NCBI GenBank assembly: GCA_902788805.1
Contig: CADALO010000003.1
Coordinates: forward strand, 124,001 to 188,000
DNA from: an uncultured Bacteroidota bacterium
GTDB taxonomy: Bacteria; Bacteroidota; Bacteroidia; Bacteroidales; P3
DNA length: 64,000 nt
Reading direction: 5' to 3'
Shown: in pieces, positions 35,450-44,734 of the stretch
Position numbering within the stretch: position 1 is the stretch's first letter
How the letters are laid out: each line of letters begins with the position of its first letter
Position numbers and translations under genes: made by a program
Notes under the pieces: generated by a model
Database searches by the model: none
Seen by the model: the letters and a program-made list of their open reading frames with translations, nothing else
What the model was told of the DNA's origin: nothing

Positions 35450-36007
35450 ATGTTGTCCGCTGTACCTCAGTGGGTTGCACTATACACTAATCCCCGAATG
35501 GAGAAGAAGGCCGAGAAGAATTTGGCCGAGGCAGGCTATGAAGTCTACCTCCCGATCCGGCGCGAACTCCACACTTGGAGCGACCGCAAAAAATGGGTTG
35601 AAACGCCTCTCATCAAATCCTACATCTTCGCCAAAATCATCGACAAGCAGGAAGGACTTGTGCGTAACGTCCGGGGCATCTCCAATATCGTCTCCTTCAA
35701 TCACAAAATCGCCACCATCCCCGAGAGCGAAATCCAGATGATGAAGGACTTCCTCGCCACTGAGCTTGACATTCAGGTGCGCAACACCGAATCGCTCAAG
35801 ACCGGCACGCGTGTCCGTATCACCAGCGGCCCCCTTGCAGGCAAGATGGGTATGCTTGTCGACGATGGCGACAACGGCAACTTCGCCGTCGAAATCACCG
35901 GCATAAGTATGGCTATGGTCGTCTACATCGACAGCGACCTGATGGAACCTGTCAACGACGAAACCCCGACAAAGACTCCAAGACGGCGCAAATACATCAT
36001 TCGTTAA
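35450..36007 (+). CDS. UpxY/NusG-like transcription antiterminator
   Basis: 185 residues. The NGN domain begins VPQWVALYTNPRMEKKAEKN and continues through YLPIRRELHTW and IKSYIFAKI; a KOW motif lies near 125-160 (GTRVRITSGPLAGKMG). UpxY proteins control surface polysaccharide operons of Bacteroides. Here no capsule genes follow; the next gene, trkA, starts 41 bases later. It may be an orphan regulator or control a distant locus. It is preceded by the palindromic array. Confidence 0.88.
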   Translation: MLSAVPQWVALYTNPRMEKKAEKNLAEAGYEVYLPIRRELHTWSDRKKWVETPLIKSYIFAKIIDKQEGLVRNVRGISNIVSFNHKIATIPESEIQMMKDFLATELDIQVRNTESLKTGTRVRITSGPLAGKMGMLVDDGDNGNFAVEITGISMAMVVYIDSDLMEPVNDETPTKTPRRRKYIIR

Positions 36008-36048
36008 CCCTCAACAGCAGCAACGGCCCTACTTAATATCAGCATACA

Positions 36049-37392
36049 ATGAATATCATTATCGCAGGCGACGGCGAAGTGGGTTTCTACCTCGCCAAAT
36101 CTCTTACCCTTCTCGACTACAACATCACTGTGGTCGACCCGCACTCAGAACTCCTCGGACGTCTCGAAAAGGAGACCGACCTCCTCACCATCGTCGGTGA
36201 CTCGACTTCGCCCAAGGTGCTCGAAGAGGCCAACGTCCACGACTGCGACCTCTTTCTCTCTGTGCTCCACGATGAGCCTATCAACCTCGTTACTTGCATA
36301 CTCGCCAAAAAACTCAAGGCCAAGAAGACCGTGGCCCGTATCACTAACGCCGAACTCCTCTCTCCCAAACACCGCGAAATGTTCCGCGACCTCGGCGTCG
36401 ACGAGATGGTCTGCCCCGAGCGTATCGCCGCCAAGGAGATTACTAACCTGCTCAACCACACCGTCGCCACCGAATTCTTCGACTTCAGCGGCGGACTCCT
36501 CACTATGTATCTCATCCGACTTGAGGAGCAGTCGCCCGTCAACGGCAAGTCGGTCAAGGAACTCAGCCAGATTTACTCCACGCTGCAGGTCCGCATCGTC
36601 GCCATCCTCAGACACGGCGTCACCGTCATCCCGCACTCGGACACGGTGTTTGAAGCGGGCGATATGGCCTATATCATCAGCAAAGCCAACCAGATAGATA
36701 CCGTCAAGCACCTTGCCGGCGGCAACGACTTCGACATCAAGAACGTGATGATTGCCGGCGGTGGACGTATCGGACGCTATGCCGCAATGACCCTCGAGGA
36801 CAAGAAGCGCATAACCCTTGTTGAACAGGATCGCAAGCGTTGCGAAGACCTCAGCGGCATACTCTCGAACAGCCTCATTATCAACGGCGATGCTACCGAT
36901 ATCGAACTCCTCAAAGAGGAAGGCCTGGCCAACAACGATGCCTTCATCGCCGTCACCGACTCGTCCGAGACCAACGTCCTCACCTGCCTCCACGCACGTC
37001 GCTTCGGCATCAAAAAGACTATCGCCCTGGTCGAGAACACTGGGTTCATCAATATCTCGCAGGATATCGGTATCGATACCATTATCAACAAGAAACTTAT
37101 CACGGCCAGCTACATCGCCCGCTTCATCGTCAAGGGCGATGCAGTCAGCAGCAAGTGGCTCAGCGGCACCAACGCCGAACTGATTGAATTCGTCGTGGGG
37201 CGCCACGCTCCGGCAACAAGGGTGCCTATCGGCGAACTGCGGTTGCCTGAAGGCAAAGCCACTATCGGCGGCATTATCAGAGGACGCGAAACGCTGCTGC
37301 CTACACGCGACACCCAGCTCCGCGAAATGGACAAGGTGGTTGTCTTTGCACTCCCCAACGCAATGGACAAGGTGGCCAAACTCTTTGATTGA
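36049..37392 (+). CDS. trkA: Trk potassium uptake regulatory subunit TrkA
   Basis: 447 residues, two RCK repeats. First Rossmann loop GDGEVGFYLAKSL (residues 6-18), second GGGRIGRYAAMTL (about 232-244); each is followed by a C-terminal RCK_C lobe. TrkA is a cytoplasmic NAD(H)- and nucleotide-binding gate for TrkH. Two TrkH genes follow with gaps of 24 and 6 bases, so the three form one operon. Confidence 0.94.
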   Translation: MNIIIAGDGEVGFYLAKSLTLLDYNITVVDPHSELLGRLEKETDLLTIVGDSTSPKVLEEANVHDCDLFLSVLHDEPINLVTCILAKKLKAKKTVARITNAELLSPKHREMFRDLGVDEMVCPERIAAKEITNLLNHTVATEFFDFSGGLLTMYLIRLEEQSPVNGKSVKELSQIYSTLQVRIVAILRHGVTVIPHSDTVFEAGDMAYIISKANQIDTVKHLAGGNDFDIKNVMIAGGGRIGRYAAMTLEDKKRITLVEQDRKRCEDLSGILSNSLIINGDATDIELLKEEGLANNDAFIAVTDSSETNVLTCLHARRFGIKKTIALVENTGFINISQDIGIDTIINKKLITASYIARFIVKGDAVSSKWLSGTNAELIEFVVGRHAPATRVPIGELRLPEGKATIGGIIRGRETLLPTRDTQLREMDKVVVFALPNAMDKVAKLFD

Positions 37393-37416
37393 TAGTTTTC
37401 AAGCTTTCAGAGCCTT

Positions 37417-38916
37417 ATGCGTAGCCCCATCTTGCTAATCGATCAGCGCCTGTTGCGGTTCAACTTCCGCCTTGTGGCCCGACTGCTGGGTATGCTGCTC
37501 ATCATTATGGCTCTCTCGATGACGGTGCCCGTGGCAGTGTCGCTCTACTATGCCGACGGCGCGCAGTTCGGACTTGCGCTTTCGGCGCTGCTCATCCTGA
37601 TGCTTGGCCTGTTGCTGCGCAACTTCTTTGGTGTCAATGCCAGATTCGACCTCAACGAGAAGGAAAGCTTTCTCTTTACCGCCATCATCTGGATTGTGGT
37701 GCCGCTGATGGGCGCGCTGCCCTACCTCTTTACCAGCAGCGTCACCAACTTCACCGACGCGGCTTTCGAGTCGTTCTCGGGATTCACCACTACAGGTTCG
37801 TCGATTATGCCCGAAGTCGATCGCCTCCCAAAAGGGCTTCTGGTGTGGCGCAGCACTTCGCAATGGATTGGCGGATTGGGTCTTATACTTTTTGTGGTCG
37901 CTCTTCTCCGCCGCCTCAACGAGGGCAGCGCCCGACTTTATGAGGCTGAATTCTCGGGCACTCTCCAGCGCCGCCTCCATCCTCGTATGGCCCGTAATGT
38001 GGTGCTTATGTGGACGATTTATGTTCTGCTGACTGGAGCTCTCTTCGCCCTGCTTATGGTCGACGGCAACGGCTTCGTAGACTCGTATTGCACGGCCCTC
38101 AGCACTGTCTCGACGGGAGGCTTTATGACCCACAACGTCGGTATGGCGGTGTTCTCCAATCTCTCTATGTTTTGCATAACGCTCTTTATGTTCCTGTCGG
38201 GCATCAATCTGGCTGTCCTGTTCTGTTTCTTTACCGGTAAATGGCGCAAACTGCACGGGGACGAGGAGCTGCTGCGCTACCTCTTGATTTTCGTAGTGGC
38301 CGTGTTGCTCTGCTCGGTGGCTTTCTGCATTGCCGACGGCGGCATATCGGCATTCAATATCTGTTTCTCGCTCTTCCACGTCGCTTCGACGCTTTCGACC
38401 TGTGGCTTCTACACCACGCCGCCGGCGGTGTGGCCTATGACTGTGTCGGTGGTGACGTTCTTGCTGATTTTCATCGGCGCATCGGCTGGTTCTACTGGCG
38501 GTGGCTTGAAAATCAAGCGTCTGATGATACTCAGCCGCTATGTGCGCAACTATTTTGTGCGGATGATTCACCCACGGGCGGTGTTGAGCGTCAAGGTGAA
38601 CGGCAAGGTTGTGGAGAACTCATACGTGACCAAGATTTTCTCGTATGTGTTTCTCTATCTGTTTTTTGTGTCGATGGGCGCCTTCGTGCTCACTCTCTGT
38701 GGCAGCAACATACCGAACGCTTTCTGTATGGCTGCCGCCAACATCGGCAACCTTGGACCTTCGCCTGTCATCAATAACCTTGGCGCAAGCCTTGATTATG
38801 TGCAGCTTATGCCTGTGGCGAAGTGGACGATGATGCTGCTTATGTTGGCCGGAAGACTTGAAATATTCGCTGTTGTGGCGGTGCTGATGCCTGCCTATTG
38901 GAGAAGACGTAATTAG
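37417..38916 (+). CDS. trkH: TrkH family potassium transporter, first copy
   Basis: 499 residues with about ten hydrophobic segments. Four pore loops: TTTGSSI near 126, STGGFMTHN near 228, STCGFYTTP near 328, GNLGPSP near 446. These P-loops match the K-selective TrkH/KtrB fold; the glycine at each selectivity position is retained. The start ATG at 37417 is 24 bases past trkA. Confidence 0.93.
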   Translation: MRSPILLIDQRLLRFNFRLVARLLGMLLIIMALSMTVPVAVSLYYADGAQFGLALSALLILMLGLLLRNFFGVNARFDLNEKESFLFTAIIWIVVPLMGALPYLFTSSVTNFTDAAFESFSGFTTTGSSIMPEVDRLPKGLLVWRSTSQWIGGLGLILFVVALLRRLNEGSARLYEAEFSGTLQRRLHPRMARNVVLMWTIYVLLTGALFALLMVDGNGFVDSYCTALSTVSTGGFMTHNVGMAVFSNLSMFCITLFMFLSGINLAVLFCFFTGKWRKLHGDEELLRYLLIFVVAVLLCSVAFCIADGGISAFNICFSLFHVASTLSTCGFYTTPPAVWPMTVSVVTFLLIFIGASAGSTGGGLKIKRLMILSRYVRNYFVRMIHPRAVLSVKVNGKVVENSYVTKIFSYVFLYLFFVSMGAFVLTLCGSNIPNAFCMAAANIGNLGPSPVINNLGASLDYVQLMPVAKWTMMLLMLAGRLEIFAVVAVLMPAYWRRRN

Positions 38917-38922
38917 GATAAA

Positions 38923-40410
38923 GTGGCTAAGAATAAGACTGACATAGAACAAGGCAAGAGTCAATTGCGACTGATATTGAGGCCGTTGGGGATTCCTCTC
39001 GTCGGCGAGGGTGTCGCAATGGCTTTGTGTGTGGTTCCGGCACTCTTGTTTGGCGACGGAACGGCATTGTGGGTTGCTTTGGCGGCAGCCATTACCATTG
39101 TGACCGGTGTGCTTCTCCTGCTGTTGCCGTCCAAAGAGAGTGATGGCATCGACAAGCGCAAGTCCTACTTCACCGTGACCCTGATGTGGGTGGTGCTGGC
39201 CTTGTTCGGCACGTTGCCGTTCCTCTTCACCCGCAGCGTGGGGTCGTTCACCGATGCCTTCTTTGAGTCGCTGTCGGGATTGACCTCGACAGGTGCCACC
39301 ATTTTCCCCGATGTGGGAAGTCTGCCGGCTTCGCTGCTCCTATGGCGCAGTATGACTCAGTGGTTGGGCGGCTTTGGAATCATTATGCTGGTTCTGGCTG
39401 TGGTGCCTTCTCTTGGTATGAACAAGTATAGCCTTTACACCGCCGAGGTGAGTAGCGCCGACAATACGGGAAAGACGACCACTTCGATGCGTGCTATGGT
39501 GCGGCAGACGCTGAGCATCTATTGTATCCTCACGGCGCTGTTCATCGTGCTTCTGCTGCTGTCGGGAATGACGCTCTGGGAAGCTTTGAATCTTACCTTT
39601 ACTAATATCTCAACCGGTGGCTTTTCTATCTATAGCGACAGCATAGCAAGTTTTACACCTCAACAGCAGTATATCCTTGCCGCATCGATGTTTATGGGCG
39701 GCATCAACTTTGCTTTGCTCTATAACTTCTTCACTTTCAAATGGAGCAAGATAAATCGTAAACTTGACCAGTTCGGGTTCTATTTCGTTATGGTTGTCCT
39801 GTCGACGTCTTTTGTCGTTTTGGCGTTGCACTTTAATGGCGGAGCCGAGTGGTCGTCGGCATTGCGTGACGGCATTGTCCAGACAGTCAGTGTTGTGACT
39901 ACGACGGGCAGTGTTGTGGCCGACACCAACTTGTGGTGGACGCCGATTGTGTATCTGTTCCTTGTGCTGAGCCTTTGTGGAGGTATGGCTGGTTCCACTA
40001 CCGGCGGTGTCAAGGTGATGCGTGTGCTGATACTTTTCCGTAATGTACGCAACACATTGAGAAACCGCCTGCATCCGCATAGCTACAACCCTGTCAGACT
40101 CAACGGAAAGCCGGTGCCGGAAGAGATTGTTACAAATGTGATGGTGATATTTATGGTGTATGCTGTAACTGTGCTGCTTGGCGTGTTGCTGCTGATGTTG
40201 TGCGGCGTTGGGGCCACCGAGTCGCTTGGTGCTGCGTTCGGCTGTATCACCAGCTACGGACCTGGCTTGGGGACGTGTGGCGGTTTCGGCAGTTATGCAG
40301 GCTTCCCACTGGCTGCCAAGTGGATATGCAGCGCGATGATGCTTTTGGGACGTCTGGAATGCCTCACGGTGCTTATTATCTTCCTCCCCGGCTTCTGGAG
40401 GAACAGGTAG
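38923..40410 (+). CDS. trkH: TrkH family potassium transporter, second copy
   Basis: 495 residues, starting GTG at 38923, 6 bases after the first trkH. Pore loops TSTGATIFPD, ISTGGFSIYS, TTTGSVVADT and SYGPGLGTCG are in the same order as copy 1. Sequence similarity to the first copy is modest, so it is not a recent duplication. Two pore subunits may form separate channels sharing TrkA, or differ in affinity. Confidence 0.92.
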   Translation: MAKNKTDIEQGKSQLRLILRPLGIPLVGEGVAMALCVVPALLFGDGTALWVALAAAITIVTGVLLLLLPSKESDGIDKRKSYFTVTLMWVVLALFGTLPFLFTRSVGSFTDAFFESLSGLTSTGATIFPDVGSLPASLLLWRSMTQWLGGFGIIMLVLAVVPSLGMNKYSLYTAEVSSADNTGKTTTSMRAMVRQTLSIYCILTALFIVLLLLSGMTLWEALNLTFTNISTGGFSIYSDSIASFTPQQQYILAASMFMGGINFALLYNFFTFKWSKINRKLDQFGFYFVMVVLSTSFVVLALHFNGGAEWSSALRDGIVQTVSVVTTTGSVVADTNLWWTPIVYLFLVLSLCGGMAGSTTGGVKVMRVLILFRNVRNTLRNRLHPHSYNPVRLNGKPVPEEIVTNVMVIFMVYAVTVLLGVLLLMLCGVGATESLGAAFGCITSYGPGLGTCGGFGSYAGFPLAAKWICSAMMLLGRLECLTVLIIFLPGFWRNR

Positions 40411-40451
40411 GTTGTTTACAACTTTCTTAATAAATAATGTATCGGTGCTGC

Positions 40452-40480
40452 TTTGCTGTCACCACTTTTTTGTATTTTTG
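40452..40480 (+). promoter_or_regulatory. ftsE promoter (TTTG-N17-TATTTTTG)
   Basis: TATTTTTG at 40473-40480 with TTTG at 40452-40455, spacer 17. It is 14 bases before the ftsE start codon. Confidence 0.65.
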
Positions 40481-40494
40481 CACAAAATATAGTT

Positions 40495-41181
40495 ATGGAA
40501 CAGGAACAGATTATTTTGCTCAATAACGTGACAATCAGTCACGAAGAGGGCGTTGTGCTCAAGAATGTCAACTTCAGAATGGAGAAAGGCGAGTTCGTTT
40601 ATCTCATCGGAAAAAGCGGTGCGGGAAAGACTTCTTTGCTGAGGACGCTCTATGCCGACAGCCCGTTGGAGGAGGGTAGCGGCGTGATATGCGGCTTCAA
40701 CCTCGCCACTCTTAAGCGCCGTCAGATTCCTCTGTTGAGACGCAAACTCGGTATTGTGTTTCAGAACTTCCAGCTCCTTACCGACCGCAATGTGTACGAC
40801 AATCTGGCCTTTGTGCTGCGCAGCATCGGGTGGAAAAACAAGAAAGAGATTGATGACCGCATTATGGAGGTGCTGACTGCTGTCGGTGTCGCTGACAAGG
40901 CTGGCTATCAGACCTACAAACTCTCTGAAGGTGAGCGGCAGAGGGTCGGCATCGCCCGCGCCCTGGTCAACACGCCGGACCTGATTCTTGCCGACGAACC
41001 CACGGGAAACCTTGACCCGATTACGTCGAGCGAGATAATGCACCTGCTGACTGAGATCAACCATAATTCGGGTGTCTCAATGCTCATTTCGACCCACGAC
41101 TTTATGATGATCGACAAGTTCCCCGCTCGTGTGGTTTGCTGCGAGGACGGAACACTCGTCGACCCACAAAGTGATGAGTGA
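40495..41181 (+). CDS. ftsE: ABC transporter ATP-binding protein, FtsE type
   Basis: 228 residues from the ATG at 40495; the earlier frame start at 40453 lies in the promoter. Walker A GKSGAGKTS at 39-47, signature LSEGERQRVGIARA near 141, Walker B LILADEPTGNLD near 164. FtsE powers FtsX to activate septal peptidoglycan hydrolases. No FtsX membrane partner lies next to it; the next genes encode OmpA and a FemAB-like enzyme, so it may work with a partner elsewhere. Related LolD-type ATPases are an alternative name. Confidence 0.85.
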   Translation: MEQEQIILLNNVTISHEEGVVLKNVNFRMEKGEFVYLIGKSGAGKTSLLRTLYADSPLEEGSGVICGFNLATLKRRQIPLLRRKLGIVFQNFQLLTDRNVYDNLAFVLRSIGWKNKKEIDDRIMEVLTAVGVADKAGYQTYKLSEGERQRVGIARALVNTPDLILADEPTGNLDPITSSEIMHLLTEINHNSGVSMLISTHDFMMIDKFPARVVCCEDGTLVDPQSDE

Positions 41182-41237
41182 ACACAATAAAAGATGCATT
41201 GTTCCGTTTCCGTCATTAAAATATAAACTCTAAGACA

Positions 41238-42188
41238 ATGATGAAAAGCATTTCTCTGGTTTCCAAATTGGTAATTGTCAGTTCTTTGCTGTTGGCAGTG
41301 TTGATGCCCGCCACTCTTCAGGCACAAAAGCCCAAGAAGGGTGCAAAAGAGGTGAGCCCTTTCATAGAGGGCAAGCAGAAAGTACGCAAAGCGGATTACG
41401 ACTCGATATGGAAATTCACCACTTTTGACGCCAAGAAGATATACTTCTGCGACTTCGACTATTCGACCATTCCTGCGCTTACAGAGATACGCCGTCCCGA
41501 CTGGGGCAACTTCACGCCGGTGATGAACTATCTGACGACCGTCTCGCGTTCGCCGATGCGCATCTGCGCTGTATTCGCGGTCAATCCCAATGTCGAAGAC
41601 GATGCCACGCGTGAAAAGCTCATTCAGCAGGGTAGGGAAGAGGCTCTTGAGGCTTTGAAGACCTATCAGCGATGGGCGGCGGAAGAGAAGATGAAGAACA
41701 AACTGCAGCTGTCGGTCGCACAGGTAGACTATCGCTACTGGCAGGGTACCGAGTTCTTCACCACCGAACAACCGTCTGATCAGCTGATCCACGTCGGTGT
41801 GTTGCTCTATTTCGGAACCAAGAAAATCAATATGTTCCCGTCGGCTGCCGAAGGTGCAAAGACCTTCCCCGATGTCAAGTTCTTCCCTAACGACGCCACT
41901 GTGGTGGAGTCGTGGGAGTCGATGCTCGACGAACTGGCAGAGTATCTGCATCAGAATGAGCGACTGGAAGTTATGCTGCGTGGCTACAGCGACAATACAG
42001 GCACGGAAGCATACAATCTTGGCCTCTCGCGTCAACGTGCCGTTGAGGTCAAGAAGAAGCTGACGGCTCGCGGCATCAGCGAGTATCGTATTGAAATCGA
42101 GGCCAAAGGTACTGCCGACCCCATAGGCGACAACAGCACCTACGAAGGCCGTATTGCCAATAATCGTGTCGCAATCATCATTCAGTGA
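41238..42188 (+). CDS. OmpA family outer-membrane/peptidoglycan-binding protein
   Basis: 316 residues. Signal peptide ending LQAQ. The C-terminal 110 residues are the OmpA domain: LEVMLRGYSDNTGTEAYNLG, SRQRAVEVKKKL and RIANNRVAII, which bind diaminopimelate in peptidoglycan. The N-terminal part, about 190 residues, lacks a strong barrel pattern. Placed after ftsE and before FemAB-like and methyltransferase genes, so the cluster looks cell-envelope related. The next gene overlaps by 4 bases. Confidence 0.88.
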   Translation: MMKSISLVSKLVIVSSLLLAVLMPATLQAQKPKKGAKEVSPFIEGKQKVRKADYDSIWKFTTFDAKKIYFCDFDYSTIPALTEIRRPDWGNFTPVMNYLTTVSRSPMRICAVFAVNPNVEDDATREKLIQQGREEALEALKTYQRWAAEEKMKNKLQLSVAQVDYRYWQGTEFFTTEQPSDQLIHVGVLLYFGTKKINMFPSAAEGAKTFPDVKFFPNDATVVESWESMLDELAEYLHQNERLEVMLRGYSDNTGTEAYNLGLSRQRAVEVKKKLTARGISEYRIEIEAKGTADPIGDNSTYEGRIANNRVAIIIQ

Positions 42189-43144
42189 GCGGCAACAAAG
42201 AGAAATACAAGTCGTTTTGTGAACAGCGGCAATCTGAAGTGCCGCTGTTTCAGCAATATTGGTGGATGGAGACTGTTTGCAAGGGCAAGCAATGGGATGT
42301 GGCATTGGCTTACGACGGTGATCAAATGCTCGGGGCAATGCCTTATCTATATGGACGCAAACTTGGCATTACATATATCCTGCAGCCGCAGCTGACGCCC
42401 TTCTCAGGCCCCTTCTACTGCTATCCTGACGGGATGCCGTCAGCCAAAAAGCTCGAGTTCGAGAAGACCGTAGCCAGGTCGCTTATCGCTCAGATAGAGT
42501 CGCTCAAGCCGGCCTTCATCCTTCAGCGTTTCTCCCCGGTTGTGACAAACTGGCTGCCGTTCTACTGGGCTGGTTATCAGCAGACAACGCGCTACACCTA
42601 CCGCATCTCCGACATCACTGACCCGCAGCGGGTCTTTGAGGGGTTCATTTCGGACAAGAGGCAGCAGAAGATACGTCGATACCGGCAATCTACAACTGTT
42701 CGTTTCGATATGGCACCGGCCGAGTTTGCCGCTTTCCACAACGAGTACTGGAACTCGAGAGGGAAGCGAGATTTGTTGAGCGTCAGCCTTATAGCCGATG
42801 TGTGCCAGACAGCCATTGAGCGTGGCAACGGAGTGATTGCTTCGTTGTACGACGAGGAGGGACACCTCCTTTCGGCGCGTTTTGCCGTCTACGACGACCT
42901 GTGCGCCTACTCCTTGATGTCGGCTCAGAACAAGTCGTTGCACAAGACGGGGCATACCGAAGTCCTCATCTGGGAATTGATTAAATACCTCAGCGACAAG
43001 ACTGTCTCATACGATTTTGAGGGCAGTATGGACGAGGGGATAGAGTATTTCTACCGCTCTTTCGGTGGTGAGCAGACACCCTTCTTCCAAGTCGTCAAAT
43101 ACCGCAACCGACTCTATGAATTGCTGTTGAAAGGAAGATTATGA
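42185..43144 (+). CDS. FemAB/GNAT-type acyltransferase-like protein
   Basis: 319 residues. GTG start at 42185 overlapping the OmpA stop. The pattern of YRISDITDPQRVFEGF, KIRRYRQSTTVRF, then an ISARF/SLM acceptor half (HLLSARFAVYDDLCAY) and FEGSMDEGIEYFYRSFGG is the tandem-GNAT layout of FemX/Acetyltransf_6 proteins, which move an acyl or amino acyl group to cell-wall or lipid acceptors. Function is inferred; no catalytic residue can be named with confidence. Confidence 0.7.
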   Translation: MSGNKEKYKSFCEQRQSEVPLFQQYWWMETVCKGKQWDVALAYDGDQMLGAMPYLYGRKLGITYILQPQLTPFSGPFYCYPDGMPSAKKLEFEKTVARSLIAQIESLKPAFILQRFSPVVTNWLPFYWAGYQQTTRYTYRISDITDPQRVFEGFISDKRQQKIRRYRQSTTVRFDMAPAEFAAFHNEYWNSRGKRDLLSVSLIADVCQTAIERGNGVIASLYDEEGHLLSARFAVYDDLCAYSLMSAQNKSLHKTGHTEVLIWELIKYLSDKTVSYDFEGSMDEGIEYFYRSFGGEQTPFFQVVKYRNRLYELLLKGRL

Positions 43145-44172
43145 ACAATCCCGACGCAATACAGAAAGCGCTCGCGCACACCCTTGCCCAACTGAATGTC
43201 AACCAGTTGCCCGTATCGGAGTACAGCCGGACGGCGTTGAAGCGTGTGCTCGATGCCGCCGAGTATTACCTTGATATTTACCGCAACAGCCTTGAACGCA
43301 CACTTGCGATGTGCGACAAATCGCCCGACCAGATGACCATAGTCGACTATGGTGGTGGCCACGGTTTGCTGGGCATTTTGGCCAAAAAGCTTGATTTTGC
43401 AAGAGTGATATACGTCGACTACAATGCCGATGCGCTGCAGACGGTGCGAGAGATGTCGGCGTTGCTTGGCGCAACGCCTGATGTGATGTTGCAGGGCAAC
43501 GCAACGACCCTCTGCGACTGGTGCCGCAACAACGCGGTTGCCCCCGATGCGCTGCTAGCAATGGATGTGATAGAACACATATATGTGCTCGACGAATTCT
43601 TTGCCACTCTGCATTCAATCCCCACTCGCCACTCGTCGCTCAAGATGGTGTTTACCACAGCCTCTACGCCGTTCAACAAGAGGGTGGAGCGGAAGCTGCG
43701 CAGAGCAATGCAGGCCGACGAACTGGGAACAACAACGAAGAAAGGCTTTTGGCAGAAGCGCAGGGATTATGTGCAGGAGCTACACCCCGATATGTCGGAG
43801 CGCGAGCTCGACTATTGGGCCGACAACACGCGAGGGTTGACCTACGCCGACGTTGCCCGAGCAGTCGAATCGCAGTCGCCCAACCTGCTGCTCGACCCTG
43901 ACAATACCTGCGACCCCGACACGGGCAGCTGGACAGAACGCATACTGCCCGTCGACGACTACCGTCAGCTGCTTCAGCCCTATGGCTACAGCCTCGCCGT
44001 GGTTCCGGGGCGATACAACGAACATCGCAGGGGGGCCAAGCAATGGGCTGGATTGCACTACAACAAGATTATCGACCTGGCACCCACGCACACGCCGCAA
44101 GGCTTGCGCGAACGGCGCCGTTACCGGAACGCCCTCAAGGTGGCACCGTTTTTATATCTCATCGTGGAATGA
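43141..44172 (+). CDS. Class I SAM-dependent methyltransferase
   Basis: 343 residues. The SAM loop VDYGGGHGLLG (about residues 63-73) and DVIEHIYVLDEFF near 142 match class I methyltransferases with ubiE-like topology. Long N- and C-terminal extensions make it bigger than the core fold. Substrate unknown. Overlaps its neighbours by 4 bases on both sides, so it is part of the ftsE-rlmH transcript. Confidence 0.82.
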   Translation: MNNPDAIQKALAHTLAQLNVNQLPVSEYSRTALKRVLDAAEYYLDIYRNSLERTLAMCDKSPDQMTIVDYGGGHGLLGILAKKLDFARVIYVDYNADALQTVREMSALLGATPDVMLQGNATTLCDWCRNNAVAPDALLAMDVIEHIYVLDEFFATLHSIPTRHSSLKMVFTTASTPFNKRVERKLRRAMQADELGTTTKKGFWQKRRDYVQELHPDMSERELDYWADNTRGLTYADVARAVESQSPNLLLDPDNTCDPDTGSWTERILPVDDYRQLLQPYGYSLAVVPGRYNEHRRGAKQWAGLHYNKIIDLAPTHTPQGLRERRRYRNALKVAPFLYLIVE

Positions 44173-44642
44173 ACATCACACTGCTCGTTGTCGGCAAAAC
44201 CGACGAAAAATATCTCCAGGAAGGAATCGACGTTTACACCAAACGCCTCAAACATTACGTCAATTTCGACCTTGTGGTTATTCCGGCGTTGAAGGACCAG
44301 AAAGGCGCAACGCCCGACGAGGTGAAAGAGCGCGAGGCAGCGCTGATTCTGAAACATACGGCAAAGTCCGACCGCATCGTTCTGCTCGACGAACACGGTA
44401 CCGAGCACACCTCCACCGGCTTTGCCCAATACCTCCAGAAGCAAATGAACGCCGGCATCCGCAGCCTCACCTTCGTTATAGGCGGAGCTTTCGGGTTCGC
44501 CCCGAGCGTCTATGCGGCGGCGAGCGATAAGGTCTCGCTCTCCAAAATGACGTTCAACCACCAGATGGTCAGGCTCTTCTTCGCCGAACAACTCTACCGC
44601 GCTTTCACCATTCTGAACCACGAACCCTATCACAACGAATAA
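44169..44642 (+). CDS. rlmH: 23S rRNA pseudouridine(1915)-N3 methyltransferase RlmH
   Basis: 157 residues from the ATG at 44169; a longer frame upstream lies in the methyltransferase gene. SPOUT fold: MNITLLVVGKTDEKYLQEG at the start, LDEHGTEHTS, VIGGAFGF, and LSKMTFNHQMVR, HEPYHNE at the end. Modifies position 1915 in helix 69 of 23S rRNA after subunit joining. The 4-base overlap with the previous gene indicates coupled translation. Confidence 0.95.
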   Translation: MNITLLVVGKTDEKYLQEGIDVYTKRLKHYVNFDLVVIPALKDQKGATPDEVKEREAALILKHTAKSDRIVLLDEHGTEHTSTGFAQYLQKQMNAGIRSLTFVIGGAFGFAPSVYAAASDKVSLSKMTFNHQMVRLFFAEQLYRAFTILNHEPYHNE

Positions 44643-44674
44643 GGGCGAGAAGCGCTGAATCAAAAAAAAATACT

Positions 44675-44682
44675 ATCTTTGT
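44675..44682 (+). promoter_or_regulatory. -7 element (TATCTTTG) before DRTGG gene
   Basis: Full -7 match 52 bases before the start; no clear -33. Confidence 0.45.
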
Positions 44683-44734
44683 AGAACCAATTAACTGGAA
44701 GAAAATAAAGTAATAAACTAAAATACAAAAAGAT

